Shown here: one piece after another, positions 33,259 to 41,865 of the stretch
Position numbering within the stretch: position 1 is the first letter of the stretch
How the letters are laid out: every line of letters begins with the position of its first letter
NCBI GenBank assembly: GCA_902599955.1
Contig: CACKHK010000001.1
Location: forward strand, 62,001 to 126,000
Length of the DNA stretch: 64,000 nucleotides
Source: an uncultured Pelagibacteraceae bacterium
Lineage (GTDB): Bacteria; Pseudomonadota; Alphaproteobacteria; Pelagibacterales; Pelagibacteraceae
Reading direction: 5' to 3'
Notes under the pieces: generated by a model
The model's input: only the letters and a program-made list of their open reading frames with translations
The model's database searches: none
Told to the model about the DNA's origin: nothing
Program-made: the position numbers and the translations under genes

Positions 33259-35412
33259 TTAATCTATACCCAAATGTTTTTTTCTTTTATCAACCCAAGT
33301 TCTTATTAAATTGTCAAAAATTAAACCTATGAATGCAACACATATTCCTAGTGTTAATCCAATTCCTGCACCTTTTTTGTCTGACAAAGCTTTTAAAATA
33401 TATTGTCCTAAATCTTCCGTACCAATAAATGCCCCTATAATCACCATAAATAGAGCAAAAACTATAGTTTGATTAAGTCCCAACATCATATGTGGAAATG
33501 CTAAAGGAAACTCTATCTTAAATAATCTTTGAAATTTTGTTACCCCTGACATTGTTGCAGCATCATGTAAGCCGGACGGGACACTTCTAAGTCCTTCTAT
33601 TGTATATCTCGTTGCAGGTATAGTTGCATAAACTATTACTGCAATTAGAACAGATGTATCAGTTATACCGAACAGCATCATTACAGGAATTAAATATACA
33701 AATGATGGAAAGGTTTGGAAAATATCGCAAACGTTTAACATAAATTTTGTAGAGTGTTTATTTTGAAAACATAAAGTTCCAACTGTAAATCCAATAATAC
33801 AAGACACAATTACACCAAATGTTGCCATATAAGTTGTGACTAAAGCTCTATCCCACCAAGGACTTAATGCTATAAATAAAGTCAAACCACAAACTACTAA
33901 AGCTGATCTTGTGCCACCAATCAAATATCCCGCTCCAACTACCAACACTATTGTAGCTATCGCTGGCATTCTTAAATATAAAGCTCTCATTGGCTGAAGC
34001 ACTTCAACAATCAACCACGTATTAAATGCTTTTATGTAAACAAAAAATGTATCAAATATCCAGTCAACTCCTTTATTCCAAAAATCAGCAGTTGATATCC
34101 CCTTATTATGTGGAACTTCAAATAAATAATTATATCCATCTTTGAAGTAAATAGATCCAAAATACGCTAACGCAATTCCTACAATCATTATTATTCCAAA
34201 AAATAATGAGTTTTTATTCCTCTGGAAAAAATTTAGATTCCCAAAATAATCAACTTGTTTATTTGCCCAAGCTAAGGACATTTTATCCAATAGAATTGCG
34301 ATCAAACTAATACAAAGTCCTGCTTCTAAAGCTAATCCGATATTTAGTTGGTTTAATGCTAACAATAAATTAAACCCTAGACCTTTTGCTCCAATAAAAG
34401 CGGATATAACAGCCATAGAAAAACAAACCATTATAACTTGATTAACTCCGATCAAAATATCTCGTCTTGCTGTTGGAATTAAAACTTTGAACATTAGTTG
34501 CCAATTATTACATCCACTCATTCTACCAGCTTCAATAACTTCCGGTGGTACAGCTCTTAATCCTAATAAGGTCAATAATATCATAGGAGGCACAGCTACA
34601 ATCATTGTTATAATTACTGCTGCATGATCCCCAACTCCAAAAAGTACAAGAGCAGGAACTAACACAGCGTACTGAGGCATTGTCTGCATGACTAAAAGTA
34701 TTGGATATAAAGCTTTTTCAACTCTTTTACTCTTAAAGGCAGCAATACCAAGACTTAATCCAAATATAAATGATAGTGGTGCTGCAACTAAAATAAAAGA
34801 TAATGTCTGCATTGATGGTTTCCACTGACCAAAAATAGAAATATAAGTCATTGCTAAACCTGCAAAAATGGCCAACCCTCTACCACCTAACTTATAAGCA
34901 AGTATTGCAGAACCTGCAGCAACAATAGTCCATGGTAAGCCAGGTAATTCTGCCCAAGGATTAGCATCAATCCAATCCCAACTTGTAAATGCTACGATAG
35001 TTTCAAGTCCACCAAGTAAAATCTCTCTAATTAATTCTATTAAAAAAGTCATAAAGGCAGTTAAATTTCTAGTAATTTGTAAAACTAAAGGTCTAGTTTT
35101 ATATTCTTGAGTATCTTCGTTCCAAAACTCCATTGGCATCCAATCATTCATTAAGAAGAATAATGAGTCATTTATCCAAATTGGTAACCAACCAAGTAAA
35201 GGAGGCAGTCTCCAAAAAACATCAAAAGCGTAATACCTCACCTCTTTTCCTAAAAAAACAAAGGTGCTTTGATTGGGATCTTTTACAAATTCAGCTTGCC
35301 CTCTAATAAATTTATAAGTTTCAGGTACATCAATTGCAAAACATAAAGCAAAAAATACTATTAATAAAAAAATCCATTGAAATAATTTTGGGTATTTTTT
35401 AAATAATTCCAT
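33259..35412 (-). CDS. tmoW: TMAO/betaine ABC transporter permease, fused double domain (TmoW type)
   Basis: This 717-aa membrane protein contains two complete permease domains in one chain. Two EAA coupling loops are visible, EAGRMSGCNNWQLMFKVLIP in the first half and DAATMSGVTKFQRLFKIEFP in the second, each preceded by a similar MQTMPQYAVLVPAL- or FQTFPSFVYLIPVM-like helix. This double architecture is that of TmoW, the permease of the TMAO transporter TmoXWV. The ATPase gene lies 3 nt upstream. The adjacency to tdm and tmm supports TMAO; glycine betaine and choline are plausible extra substrates, since SAR11 transporters of this type are known to be multifunctional. Confidence 0.85.
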   Translation of the reverse strand: MELFKKYPKLFQWIFLLIVFFALCFAIDVPETYKFIRGQAEFVKDPNQSTFVFLGKEVRYYAFDVFWRLPPLLGWLPIWINDSLFFLMNDWMPMEFWNEDTQEYKTRPLVLQITRNLTAFMTFLIELIREILLGGLETIVAFTSWDWIDANPWAELPGLPWTIVAAGSAILAYKLGGRGLAIFAGLAMTYISIFGQWKPSMQTLSFILVAAPLSFIFGLSLGIAAFKSKRVEKALYPILLVMQTMPQYAVLVPALVLFGVGDHAAVIITMIVAVPPMILLTLLGLRAVPPEVIEAGRMSGCNNWQLMFKVLIPTARRDILIGVNQVIMVCFSMAVISAFIGAKGLGFNLLLALNQLNIGLALEAGLCISLIAILLDKMSLAWANKQVDYFGNLNFFQRNKNSLFFGIIMIVGIALAYFGSIYFKDGYNYLFEVPHNKGISTADFWNKGVDWIFDTFFVYIKAFNTWLIVEVLQPMRALYLRMPAIATIVLVVGAGYLIGGTRSALVVCGLTLFIALSPWWDRALVTTYMATFGVIVSCIIGFTVGTLCFQNKHSTKFMLNVCDIFQTFPSFVYLIPVMMLFGITDTSVLIAVIVYATIPATRYTIEGLRSVPSGLHDAATMSGVTKFQRLFKIEFPLAFPHMMLGLNQTIVFALFMVIIGAFIGTEDLGQYILKALSDKKGAGIGLTLGICVAFIGLIFDNLIRTWVDKRKKHLGID

Positions 35413-35415
35413 AAA

Positions 35416-36447
35416 TTAATTATTAGTTTTTCTTCCTCCAAAAACTGTATTAATTATTTTTGTTGGATTAATAGACCCTACAATATCATTATTGTTGTCT
35501 ATTACAGCTACAGTCTTTTCTTGTGTTAATATTTTTTCTGCCACATTTTCAATTATCTCGTCTTTTGAAACTTTTAAATCTCCTATATCTTCTGTGGTTG
35601 TAGAATCCATAACATCCTCAATTAATAAAACTTTTTCTCTTGGCACTTCCTCAGTAAATTTTCTTACATATTCAGTTGCTGGATTTAAGACAATATTTGC
35701 AGGAGTATCTAATTGTTCAATAATTCCATCTTTCATAATTGCAATACGATCAGCAAGTTTTAGAGCTTCGTCAAAATCATGAGTAATGAACATAATTGTT
35801 TTTTGTAACTTTTCTTGGAGTCTTAAGAATTCATCTTGCATCTCTTTTCGGATCAAGGGGTCTAGCGCTGAAAAAGGTTCATCTAAAAACCAAATATCTG
35901 GCTCAACTGCTAATGACCTTGCAATACCTACTCTTTGTTGTTGTCCTCCAGATAATTCTCGAGGGAAATAGTTTTCTCTTCCATCCAAGCCAACTAATTT
36001 GACCATATCCATTGCTTTATTGATGCTATCCTCTGTATTAATCCCTTTAATTTGTAACGGAAAAGCTATGTTTTCAACTACTGTTTTATGGGGAAGAAGC
36101 GCAAAGCTTTGAAAAACCATTCCCATTTTATTTCTTCTAAGATCGATCAATTCTTTATTATTTAAATTTAATAGATCTTGACCTTCAATAAATATCTTTC
36201 CACCAGTTGCATCTGTTAATCTTGAGATACATCTTAGCAATGTAGACTTACCTGATCCTGAAAGTCCCATTACGACCAACATTTCTCCTTTTGATACCTC
36301 AAAGGAAGCATTATTTACACCAACTATACATCCATTTTCTTGAAAAGTTTTTGCATCTACATTGCCATTCGCTTCCTTAAGCATAGTTTCAGCATTTTCG
36401 CCAAATATCTTATAAACAGACTCACATTTAATTACTGGTTCAGACAT
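35416..36447 (-). CDS. tmoV: TMAO/betaine ABC transporter ATPase (TmoV/ProV type)
   Basis: This 343-aa ABC ATPase has Walker A GLSGSGKSTLL (61-71), signature LSGGQQQRVGIARSLA, and Walker B WFLDEPFSALD. The C-terminal 80 residues resemble a CBS-type module (TVAVIDNNNDIVGSINPTKIIN) as in ProV/OpuAA, which senses ionic strength. The N-terminus has an insert with KTFQENGCIVGVNN between the first strands, also typical of ProV. It is the only betaine-type ATPase in the window, with the TmoW-type permease 3 nt downstream, and may also serve the permease at 3500-4384. Confidence 0.9.
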   Translation of the reverse strand: MSEPVIKCESVYKIFGENAETMLKEANGNVDAKTFQENGCIVGVNNASFEVSKGEMLVVMGLSGSGKSTLLRCISRLTDATGGKIFIEGQDLLNLNNKELIDLRRNKMGMVFQSFALLPHKTVVENIAFPLQIKGINTEDSINKAMDMVKLVGLDGRENYFPRELSGGQQQRVGIARSLAVEPDIWFLDEPFSALDPLIRKEMQDEFLRLQEKLQKTIMFITHDFDEALKLADRIAIMKDGIIEQLDTPANIVLNPATEYVRKFTEEVPREKVLLIEDVMDSTTTEDIGDLKVSKDEIIENVAEKILTQEKTVAVIDNNNDIVGSINPTKIINTVFGGRKTNN

Positions 36448-36512
36448 AAAATATAATAAAGTTATACGAAATTAAGATAAATTAAAATCTCTTTAATTTG
36501 TTAAATTTCCTC

Positions 36513-37058
36513 CTAAAAATTTTTAATAAAATAAACTCTTGTATCAATCCCTGTACTTAGAAAACTTAATGCTTCACCACTTACAGAAATAGTTTCATCT
36601 ACACCAACATTATTTCCACTAACTACAAAACCAGCAAAGCACTTATTTTTTTCTTTATCCCATTTAACAAACGTTTCATCAATCTTGTTACCATTAATAG
36701 TATAAATTTCGTGTGCCCTGAAATTTAAAAAATTTGCTCCCATAATTGCACGTTGAGGAATAAGTTTTGTTGCTTTACAAACCGCCTCATATAATTCATC
36801 TGATAATTTAAAATGATCAGTTCCATCAAAAGAAACTAAAATTCCTGATGGAAGACTTGAGATTAATTTATTAAGTTTTCTCTCTTGAGCAATTCTTTCT
36901 TCTTCTATTTTCATTTTAGCAACCAACTCATCACCTTCACCAAACATTTTATTTAGGATAAAAAAAGTTATAAATATAATAATCATAATTCCTATTAGTC
37001 CACCAAACTGTTTGATTGGTTCTGGTAATTCCTTAAAATTACTCTTGTAATTTTCCAT
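36513..37058 (-). CDS. Hypothetical membrane-anchored protein
   Basis: I start this at the ATG at 37058, giving 181 aa with a GGA-containing ribosome-binding site. In-frame ATGs at 37088 and 37115 would overlap the MORN gene more deeply. One membrane helix (FGGLIGIMIIIFITFFIL) is followed by a short charged helix (EGDELVAKMKIEEERIAQERKL) and a soluble domain of about 115 residues. I do not recognise a family. The stop lies 65 nt upstream of the tmoV-type ATPase start. It overlaps the MORN protein gene by 20 nt. Its presence between tmoX and tmoV is unusual for this transporter. Confidence 0.6.
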   Translation of the reverse strand: MENYKSNFKELPEPIKQFGGLIGIMIIIFITFFILNKMFGEGDELVAKMKIEEERIAQERKLNKLISSLPSGILVSFDGTDHFKLSDELYEAVCKATKLIPQRAIMGANFLNFRAHEIYTINGNKIDETFVKWDKEKNKCFAGFVVSGNNVGVDETISVSGEALSFLSTGIDTRVYFIKNF

Positions 37059-37416
37059 TTTTCCAAATACCAGTTTTTTGTTTTCCATCAGACCAAGTAA
37101 AAGTTCCTTTACCATTCATAAATCCTTTGGTCCATTCACCTTCGTAAGTTGAGCCATCGGGAAAAAATAAAGTTCCAACACCGCTCCATTCGCTATTTTT
37201 AAATTCGCCTTTGTAAATATATCCGTTAGGCCAGGTTTCTACTCCTTGACCATGTTTTTTGGTTGCAACCCACTCACCTTCATAGGTTGTTTTGTCTGTG
37301 TAAATCCATTTACCATACCCGTTTTCACAGTTTCCCTCTTTGCAACCTGTGCTTCTTGCCTGGGCAATTGACGTTACTAAAAGGTAAAAAAGGATGCAAA
37401 ATATGAGTCTTTTCAT
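37039..37416 (-). CDS. Secreted MORN-repeat protein
   Basis: This 125-aa protein has a signal peptide (LIFCILFYLLVTSIAQA, cleavage near residue 20) and about four MORN repeats of roughly 23 residues. The pattern YEGEW..G..HGQG...(F/W)P.G repeats as YEGEWVATKKHGQGVETWPNG, YKGEFKNSEWSGVGTLFFPDG and YEGEWTKGFMNGKGTFTWSDG. MORN repeats form elongated beta sheets that bind lipids or proteins. Cys residues near CKEGNCENG could form a disulfide. It lies between tmoX and tmoV with two other small genes. Confidence 0.85.
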   Translation of the reverse strand: MKRLIFCILFYLLVTSIAQARSTGCKEGNCENGYGKWIYTDKTTYEGEWVATKKHGQGVETWPNGYIYKGEFKNSEWSGVGTLFFPDGSTYEGEWTKGFMNGKGTFTWSDGKQKTGIWKNGKLQE

Positions 37417-37450
37417 GCTTTCATTTTACACATTATTTATCAAAAAAAAA

Positions 37451-37915
37451 TTAGGCATTTTTTGTTTTATTTTTACAATAATAAATAGTTATATATTTTT
37501 CTGAATTTTCGCTGTTAATGTTTTTAGTTATTTCATGAATTAATTCTCCAGTTTTTCTAGTAATTATTGCAGATTCTGAATAACTTTTTTCTTTATTGAA
37601 AGCTTTAAATAAAACCACATCTTTATTTACTATTTTCACATCATAATTTGAGTTTTGTGAAAAAAAATCTGACAATCCATTTACCATCAAAGTACTTGGT
37701 TGATTTGTATATAATTTTAAAGAATTTAGGTTCTGTTCATCAACTTCTTCCGCTAAAAACGTTTTGTAATTATATTCAGAGTTTTTGATTATTTTTTTTT
37801 CTAACTTACAATGAAATTCCAAATTAAGATCTTCATTTATATTAATATTTTTTGCAAAAACATTACTGAGAGAAATAAGGCTAAAAAATATTAAATAAAA
37901 TAATTTGATCATCAC
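37451..37915 (-). CDS. Secreted hypothetical protein (154 aa)
   Basis: This protein has an N-terminal signal peptide (LFYLIFFSLISLSNVFA, cleavage near residue 21) and a mature portion of about 130 residues with two Cys (FHCKLEK near residue 36 and YYCKNK near the end) that could bridge. Beta-rich sequence dominates. I do not recognise a family. The gene begins 14 nt beyond the terminator that follows tmoX, so it probably begins a new transcriptional unit or receives read-through. Confidence 0.65.
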   Translation of the reverse strand: MMIKLFYLIFFSLISLSNVFAKNININEDLNLEFHCKLEKKIIKNSEYNYKTFLAEEVDEQNLNSLKLYTNQPSTLMVNGLSDFFSQNSNYDVKIVNKDVVLFKAFNKEKSYSESAIITRKTGELIHEITKNINSENSEKYITIYYCKNKTKNA

Positions 37916-37928
37916 ATATTAATTTTTA

Positions 37929-37966
37929 TTAAAAAAAATCTCCCCCAACATAGTTGGGAGAGATTT
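37929..37966 (-). terminator. Rho-independent terminator after tmoX
   Basis: On the minus strand a 14-bp stem (AAATCTCTCCCAAC 37966-37953, GTTGGGGGAGATTT 37949-37936) has a 3-nt loop, one G-U wobble, and is followed by a run of T (through 37929). It lies 21 nt beyond the tmoX stop, separating tmoX from the small genes and tmoV downstream. Confidence 0.85.
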
Positions 37967-37986
37967 AATTTTTTAGTTTTTTAAGC

Positions 37987-38934
37987 TTATTTTGTAAAAG
38001 CTTGCCAAACACTCTTGTTATCAGCTAACCATTTTTTAGCTGCATCTTCATGAGTCATCTTGTCAACGTCAACTAAAGCTGCCATTGCACCAATTTGACT
38101 TGTAGAGAAAGAAAGTTTTTGAAACGCCTTAGCTGCTGCAGGATGAGTTTTTGGAAAATCTTCATGCGCTGCTTTTTTCAAATATCCATCTGGAGAACCA
38201 CATTTTCCATCTCCACCATCTTCTGGTCTACAACCAGCTGTGTATGGAGGAAAGTCGATGAAAGTAAAACCAGCACCATCAGTGAAGTTTGGTGTCCAGT
38301 TAAATATGATAGTTCCTCTTCCTTCTTTTTTAGCTGCTGCTAATTCTGCCCATAATGCATCTGCACTACCAGCAAATTTAACCCACCATAGATCTCCTAA
38401 ACCAAGAGCATCAACTCTTTGAGGTATTAAATCTCCATGCCAAGTTTGTGGTCCTTCCAACATTCTTCCTTTTCCATCTGGAGAGTCAGGTGTTGTAAAG
38501 TTTTTTGCACAATCTGGATTTTTTAATGCAGTCCAATCAGGTAGACCTGGGCATAAGCCTTTTTCTACAACCCAGTTAGGATAACCCATATCTTCAAGAG
38601 TTCTTGCTTCGTGATCACCCATATCTAATAAACCACCTTTGTCTAAAGCAGTTGTGAATGATTTACCAAAAGCAGATTCCCACACTTCGTGAGATATAGT
38701 TACGTCTCCAATTCTAATTGACTCGTATACTGCCTGTGAGTCAGCATTTACATATTTTACATTGTTACCCATGCTTTCAAATATTCCACCAATAACATAC
38801 GCCATTACAATTTGGCTTGACCAGTTATGAGTTGGGATAACAATCGGTTTTTTACTATCCGCTGCGTTAGAAATTCCTGCAAAACTTACAAGAGAAATCA
38901 CTAAAGCTGATAGTAGAGATATTATTTTTCTCAT
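37987..38934 (-). CDS. tmoX: TMAO/betaine ABC transporter substrate-binding protein (TmoX type)
   Basis: This 315-aa periplasmic protein has a signal peptide ending at SNA (residue 24). OpuAC-family blocks are visible: IPTHNWSSQIVMAYVIGGIFESMG, DVTISHEVWESAFG, a PNWVVEKG segment and FNWTPNF. The many Trp residues can build an aromatic cage for trimethylated nitrogen. It is divergent from tdm (147 nt) and has its own strong terminator, so is expressed separately from the ATPase and permease 1.5 kb downstream. TMAO is the favoured ligand from context. Glycine betaine, choline or DMSP may also bind. Confidence 0.87.
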   Translation of the reverse strand: MRKIISLLSALVISLVSFAGISNAADSKKPIVIPTHNWSSQIVMAYVIGGIFESMGNNVKYVNADSQAVYESIRIGDVTISHEVWESAFGKSFTTALDKGGLLDMGDHEARTLEDMGYPNWVVEKGLCPGLPDWTALKNPDCAKNFTTPDSPDGKGRMLEGPQTWHGDLIPQRVDALGLGDLWWVKFAGSADALWAELAAAKKEGRGTIIFNWTPNFTDGAGFTFIDFPPYTAGCRPEDGGDGKCGSPDGYLKKAAHEDFPKTHPAAAKAFQKLSFSTSQIGAMAALVDVDKMTHEDAAKKWLADNKSVWQAFTK

Positions 38935-39015
38935 TATTTCCCCTTTCCTTAATATTAAGAATTAAATTATCTTCTCTATTAAAGAGACAGTCAACAAGCA
39001 AAATAGATACAAATG

Positions 39016-39071
39016 TATATATAAAATTTATATATAAATTTGTTGATACTTTAATATAGTTTAGGCATATT
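39016..39071. promoter_or_regulatory. Inverted repeat and promoter in the tmoX-tdm divergent region
   Basis: A perfect 10-bp inverted repeat with a single-base spacer (TATATATAAA-A-TTTATATATA) spans 39016-39036. Downstream, TTGATA (39043-39048) and CATATT (39066-39071), spaced 17 nt, are possible -35 and -10 boxes for tdm, ending 10 nt before its ATG. Such elements are easily met in AT-rich DNA, but position supports a shared operator. Confidence 0.4.
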
Positions 39072-39081
39072 TAAATTATTT

Positions 39082-41421
39082 ATGCAAACTAGTTTAGCAA
39101 TAAAAGAACCTGGTTTAAATGTACTACCACCTGGAGTTGAAAGATATATTGTCAATGCTAGTGGAATTACTGGAATTCAAATTTTTCCTGATGACGAAAT
39201 TCAAATAATTAATAATGAAGGAAATCAAATTTGCGAAATCATTTCTTTCGATAAAAACGGAAACTCAGAATTAGGTCTTTTAAATTTAAAAGAAAATAAA
39301 AATTCTTCTGAAATAAAAAAAATACTTTTTAAAAGAGAAGAAAGTTCTATGCAGGCTTTGCTTCAACTAAACAAAAGAAATTTAAAAATTGAAAAAGCAA
39401 AGTCAGCAATATTATTTGATAAAAATACTAAAGCTGGTGAAAAAATAAATTTAAAATCGAAAGATAAATGTTATTGCATATTTGCAGCGCCTGCAGATGA
39501 CATGCTTGTTCATGATCAAAATCCACCATCAGATTTAACAATAATAATAAAAAGAGCTAAAATTAAAAATAATGATAAAGAATTTTCATTAATACCAGAT
39601 CCAATTTATGATCCAGATCATGAAGTAAATATTGAAAGAAAAACTGCAACTGGCTATCAAGTCAAAGCTGGTGATTACATTCAAATTATAACACCAACAG
39701 GAAGACAGTGTTCGGACTTTGTTGCTTATGATACAGCTAAATTAGAAAAAGGTTTGGAGAAAGGTCTTGATTGGCAAACAACTAGAACTTTTATGGGTCA
39801 TACTTTTCCTGGTCCAGGTTTATATTCAAAATTTTATGATACTGATCATGAACCTTTAATAGAAGTGATAAGAGATACTGTTGGTATACACGATACATTC
39901 AACTTAGCTTGTACTTCAAAATACTATGAGGACTCAGGATATTTTGGGCATGCAAATTGTTCTGATAATTTAAATGACTCTATGGAAAAATATGGAGTAG
40001 AGAAAAAAAAAGGTTGGCAGGCAATAAATCTTTTTTTTAATACATCTGCTGGAGGTCTAAATTCAGTAACCTCTGACGAGTCATATGCAAGACCAGGTGA
40101 TTATGTAATTTTTAAAGCACTTAAAGATTTAACCTGTGGTACAACAGCTTGTCCTAGTGATATTGATAGCTGTAATGGATGGAACCCTACTGATATTTTT
40201 GTTAGAACTTATGAAAAAAGTAAAGAATTTACAAAATCTTATGGATTTAGAATGAAAACTGACTCAGAAAATAAACTTACAAGGAACACAGGGTTTTACG
40301 AAAGAACTTCTAAACTAACTAGAAACTTTGTTGATGCTAGGGGTTTTTGGTTACCAAATGATTATACAAAACATGGAGTTATTAACGAATATAATGCTTG
40401 TAGAGAGAAAGCTGTTCTAATTGATTTATCTTCTTTAAGAAAGTTTGAAATTCTTGGTCCTGATGCTGAAGAATTAATGAATTACACTTTAACTCGAAAT
40501 ATTAAAAAACTTTCAGTAGGCCAAATTGTTTATTCAGCAATGTGCTATGAAAATGGGACCATGTTTGATGATGGCACTTTATTAAAACTTAGTGATCATG
40601 GTTTTAGATGGGTTTGTGGAGATGAGTATGGTGGGGAATGGCTAAAAGAAAAAGCAAAAAAGAAAAATTATAAAGTTCATATAAAAAATTCTACGGACCA
40701 AATAAATAACCTATCTTTGCAAGGACCAAAAAGTAGAGAAATTTTAGAAAAAATAATTTTTACACCTCCTACACAGCCCTCTATATCTGAATTGGAATGG
40801 TTTAGATTTAGTATTTGTAGATTAGAAGAATTAAATGGAATACCATTAATTGTTTCACGGACTGGTTATACTGGTGAGCTTGGTTTTGAAATCTGGTGCC
40901 ATCCAAGCGATGCACCAACTGTTTGGGATAAAGTATTGGAAGCAGGTAAAGACGAAGGTTTGATACCTGCTGGTTTTGCTGCTTTAGACCTTTTAAGAAT
41001 TGAAGCTGGTTTAATATTATTTGGTAATGAATTTGATGGACAACAAGATCCCTTTGAAGCAGGGATCGGTTTTTCTGTACCATTAAAATCTAAAAAGGAA
41101 GATTTTATAGGAAGAGAAAACCTAATTAAAAGAAAAGAAAACCCTCAAAAAAAATTAGTTGGGTTAGAATTGATTGGTAAAGAACAAGCAAACCATGGAG
41201 ACTGTGTACATATTGGAAGATCTCAAGTTGGAGTAATTACAAGTGGGTGCATTTCACCAACACTAAATAAAAATATTGCCTTATGCAGAATAGATGTAAG
41301 TCATTCAGAAATAGGAAATGAAGTTGAAATTGGAAAAATAGATGGTCACCAAAAAAGAATTCCAGCTAAAATTGTAGGATTTCCTCATTACGATCCTAAG
41401 AAAACAAAAGTTAGATCATAA
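39082..41421 (+). CDS. tdm: Trimethylamine N-oxide demethylase (TMAO aldolase)
   Basis: This 779-aa two-domain protein converts TMAO to dimethylamine and formaldehyde. The N-terminal 400 residues match the DUF1989-like half with Cys277, Cys293 and Cys357. Their spacings (16 and 64) equal those I recall for the zinc-binding Cys263, Cys279 and Cys343 of Methylocella Tdm. From about residue 410 a GcvT-like THF domain follows (KFEILGPDAEELMNY, SLQGPKSREIL, SRTGYTGELGFEIW, AALDLLRIEAG), which captures the C1 unit. It is divergent from tmoX and overlaps by 1 nt the next small gene. Substrate entry is by the tmoXWV-type transporter, or from Tmm. Confidence 0.93.
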   Translation: MQTSLAIKEPGLNVLPPGVERYIVNASGITGIQIFPDDEIQIINNEGNQICEIISFDKNGNSELGLLNLKENKNSSEIKKILFKREESSMQALLQLNKRNLKIEKAKSAILFDKNTKAGEKINLKSKDKCYCIFAAPADDMLVHDQNPPSDLTIIIKRAKIKNNDKEFSLIPDPIYDPDHEVNIERKTATGYQVKAGDYIQIITPTGRQCSDFVAYDTAKLEKGLEKGLDWQTTRTFMGHTFPGPGLYSKFYDTDHEPLIEVIRDTVGIHDTFNLACTSKYYEDSGYFGHANCSDNLNDSMEKYGVEKKKGWQAINLFFNTSAGGLNSVTSDESYARPGDYVIFKALKDLTCGTTACPSDIDSCNGWNPTDIFVRTYEKSKEFTKSYGFRMKTDSENKLTRNTGFYERTSKLTRNFVDARGFWLPNDYTKHGVINEYNACREKAVLIDLSSLRKFEILGPDAEELMNYTLTRNIKKLSVGQIVYSAMCYENGTMFDDGTLLKLSDHGFRWVCGDEYGGEWLKEKAKKKNYKVHIKNSTDQINNLSLQGPKSREILEKIIFTPPTQPSISELEWFRFSICRLEELNGIPLIVSRTGYTGELGFEIWCHPSDAPTVWDKVLEAGKDEGLIPAGFAALDLLRIEAGLILFGNEFDGQQDPFEAGIGFSVPLKSKKEDFIGRENLIKRKENPQKKLVGLELIGKEQANHGDCVHIGRSQVGVITSGCISPTLNKNIALCRIDVSHSEIGNEVEIGKIDGHQKRIPAKIVGFPHYDPKKTKVRS

Positions 41422-41771
41422 TGCCTAAATCAACAAAAGATCTATTAGAATTTTGGGAAGATCAAATGAAGCTTTCTCATACTTCTAGTAACTACTTTTT
41501 TAGAAAATCACCTTCACACTATCATATGATGCTGCTTGTAATGTCTGCATTTAAATTAAAACAAAATTTATCTGTCGAAGAATTAAAAACAAAATTATTT
41601 AAAACTTCACGACCAAAATCTGCTTTAATTATTAATGAAGCGTGTGAAAAAGGGTTTTTTTATTTAGAGAAAACCTCAGAAGATCAAAGAAAAAAATATA
41701 TTAAACCAAGCACCTCATTTATTGAGGAATTTAACGATTATTTGTCAACTCTTAAGAATTTAAGTTTTTAA
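41421..41771 (+). CDS. Small winged-helix-like protein (putative regulator)
   Basis: This 116-aa soluble protein looks all-helical with a MarR-like flow: a helix pair (FWEDQMKLSHTSSNYFFRK, HYHMMLLVMSAFKL), a recognition-like helix (LKTKLFKTSRPKSALIINEACEKGFFYLEKT) and a wing-like EDQRKKYIKPS. The stretch GFFYLEKTSEDQRKKYI resembles the MarR motif 'GLI.R..D..DRR'. It starts at the last base of tdm (TAATG), so is translationally coupled. A transcription regulator of tdm or tmoX is inferred; the family is not certain. Confidence 0.6.
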   Translation: MPKSTKDLLEFWEDQMKLSHTSSNYFFRKSPSHYHMMLLVMSAFKLKQNLSVEELKTKLFKTSRPKSALIINEACEKGFFYLEKTSEDQRKKYIKPSTSFIEEFNDYLSTLKNLSF

Positions 41772-41865
41772 TGGTTTATAACTTTAAGGTTGTATAACTT
41801 TTTATTTCTAAATTTTATATATAAAAAAAATTATATATTTAACCTCTTCCAAAAAATAATGTTTC

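Noticed and set aside
37059-37115. Longer start of the membrane-anchored gene after the MORN gene
   Set aside because: It would deepen the overlap with the MORN coding region; the ATG at 37058 has a usable GGA site and sits just before the membrane helix domain.
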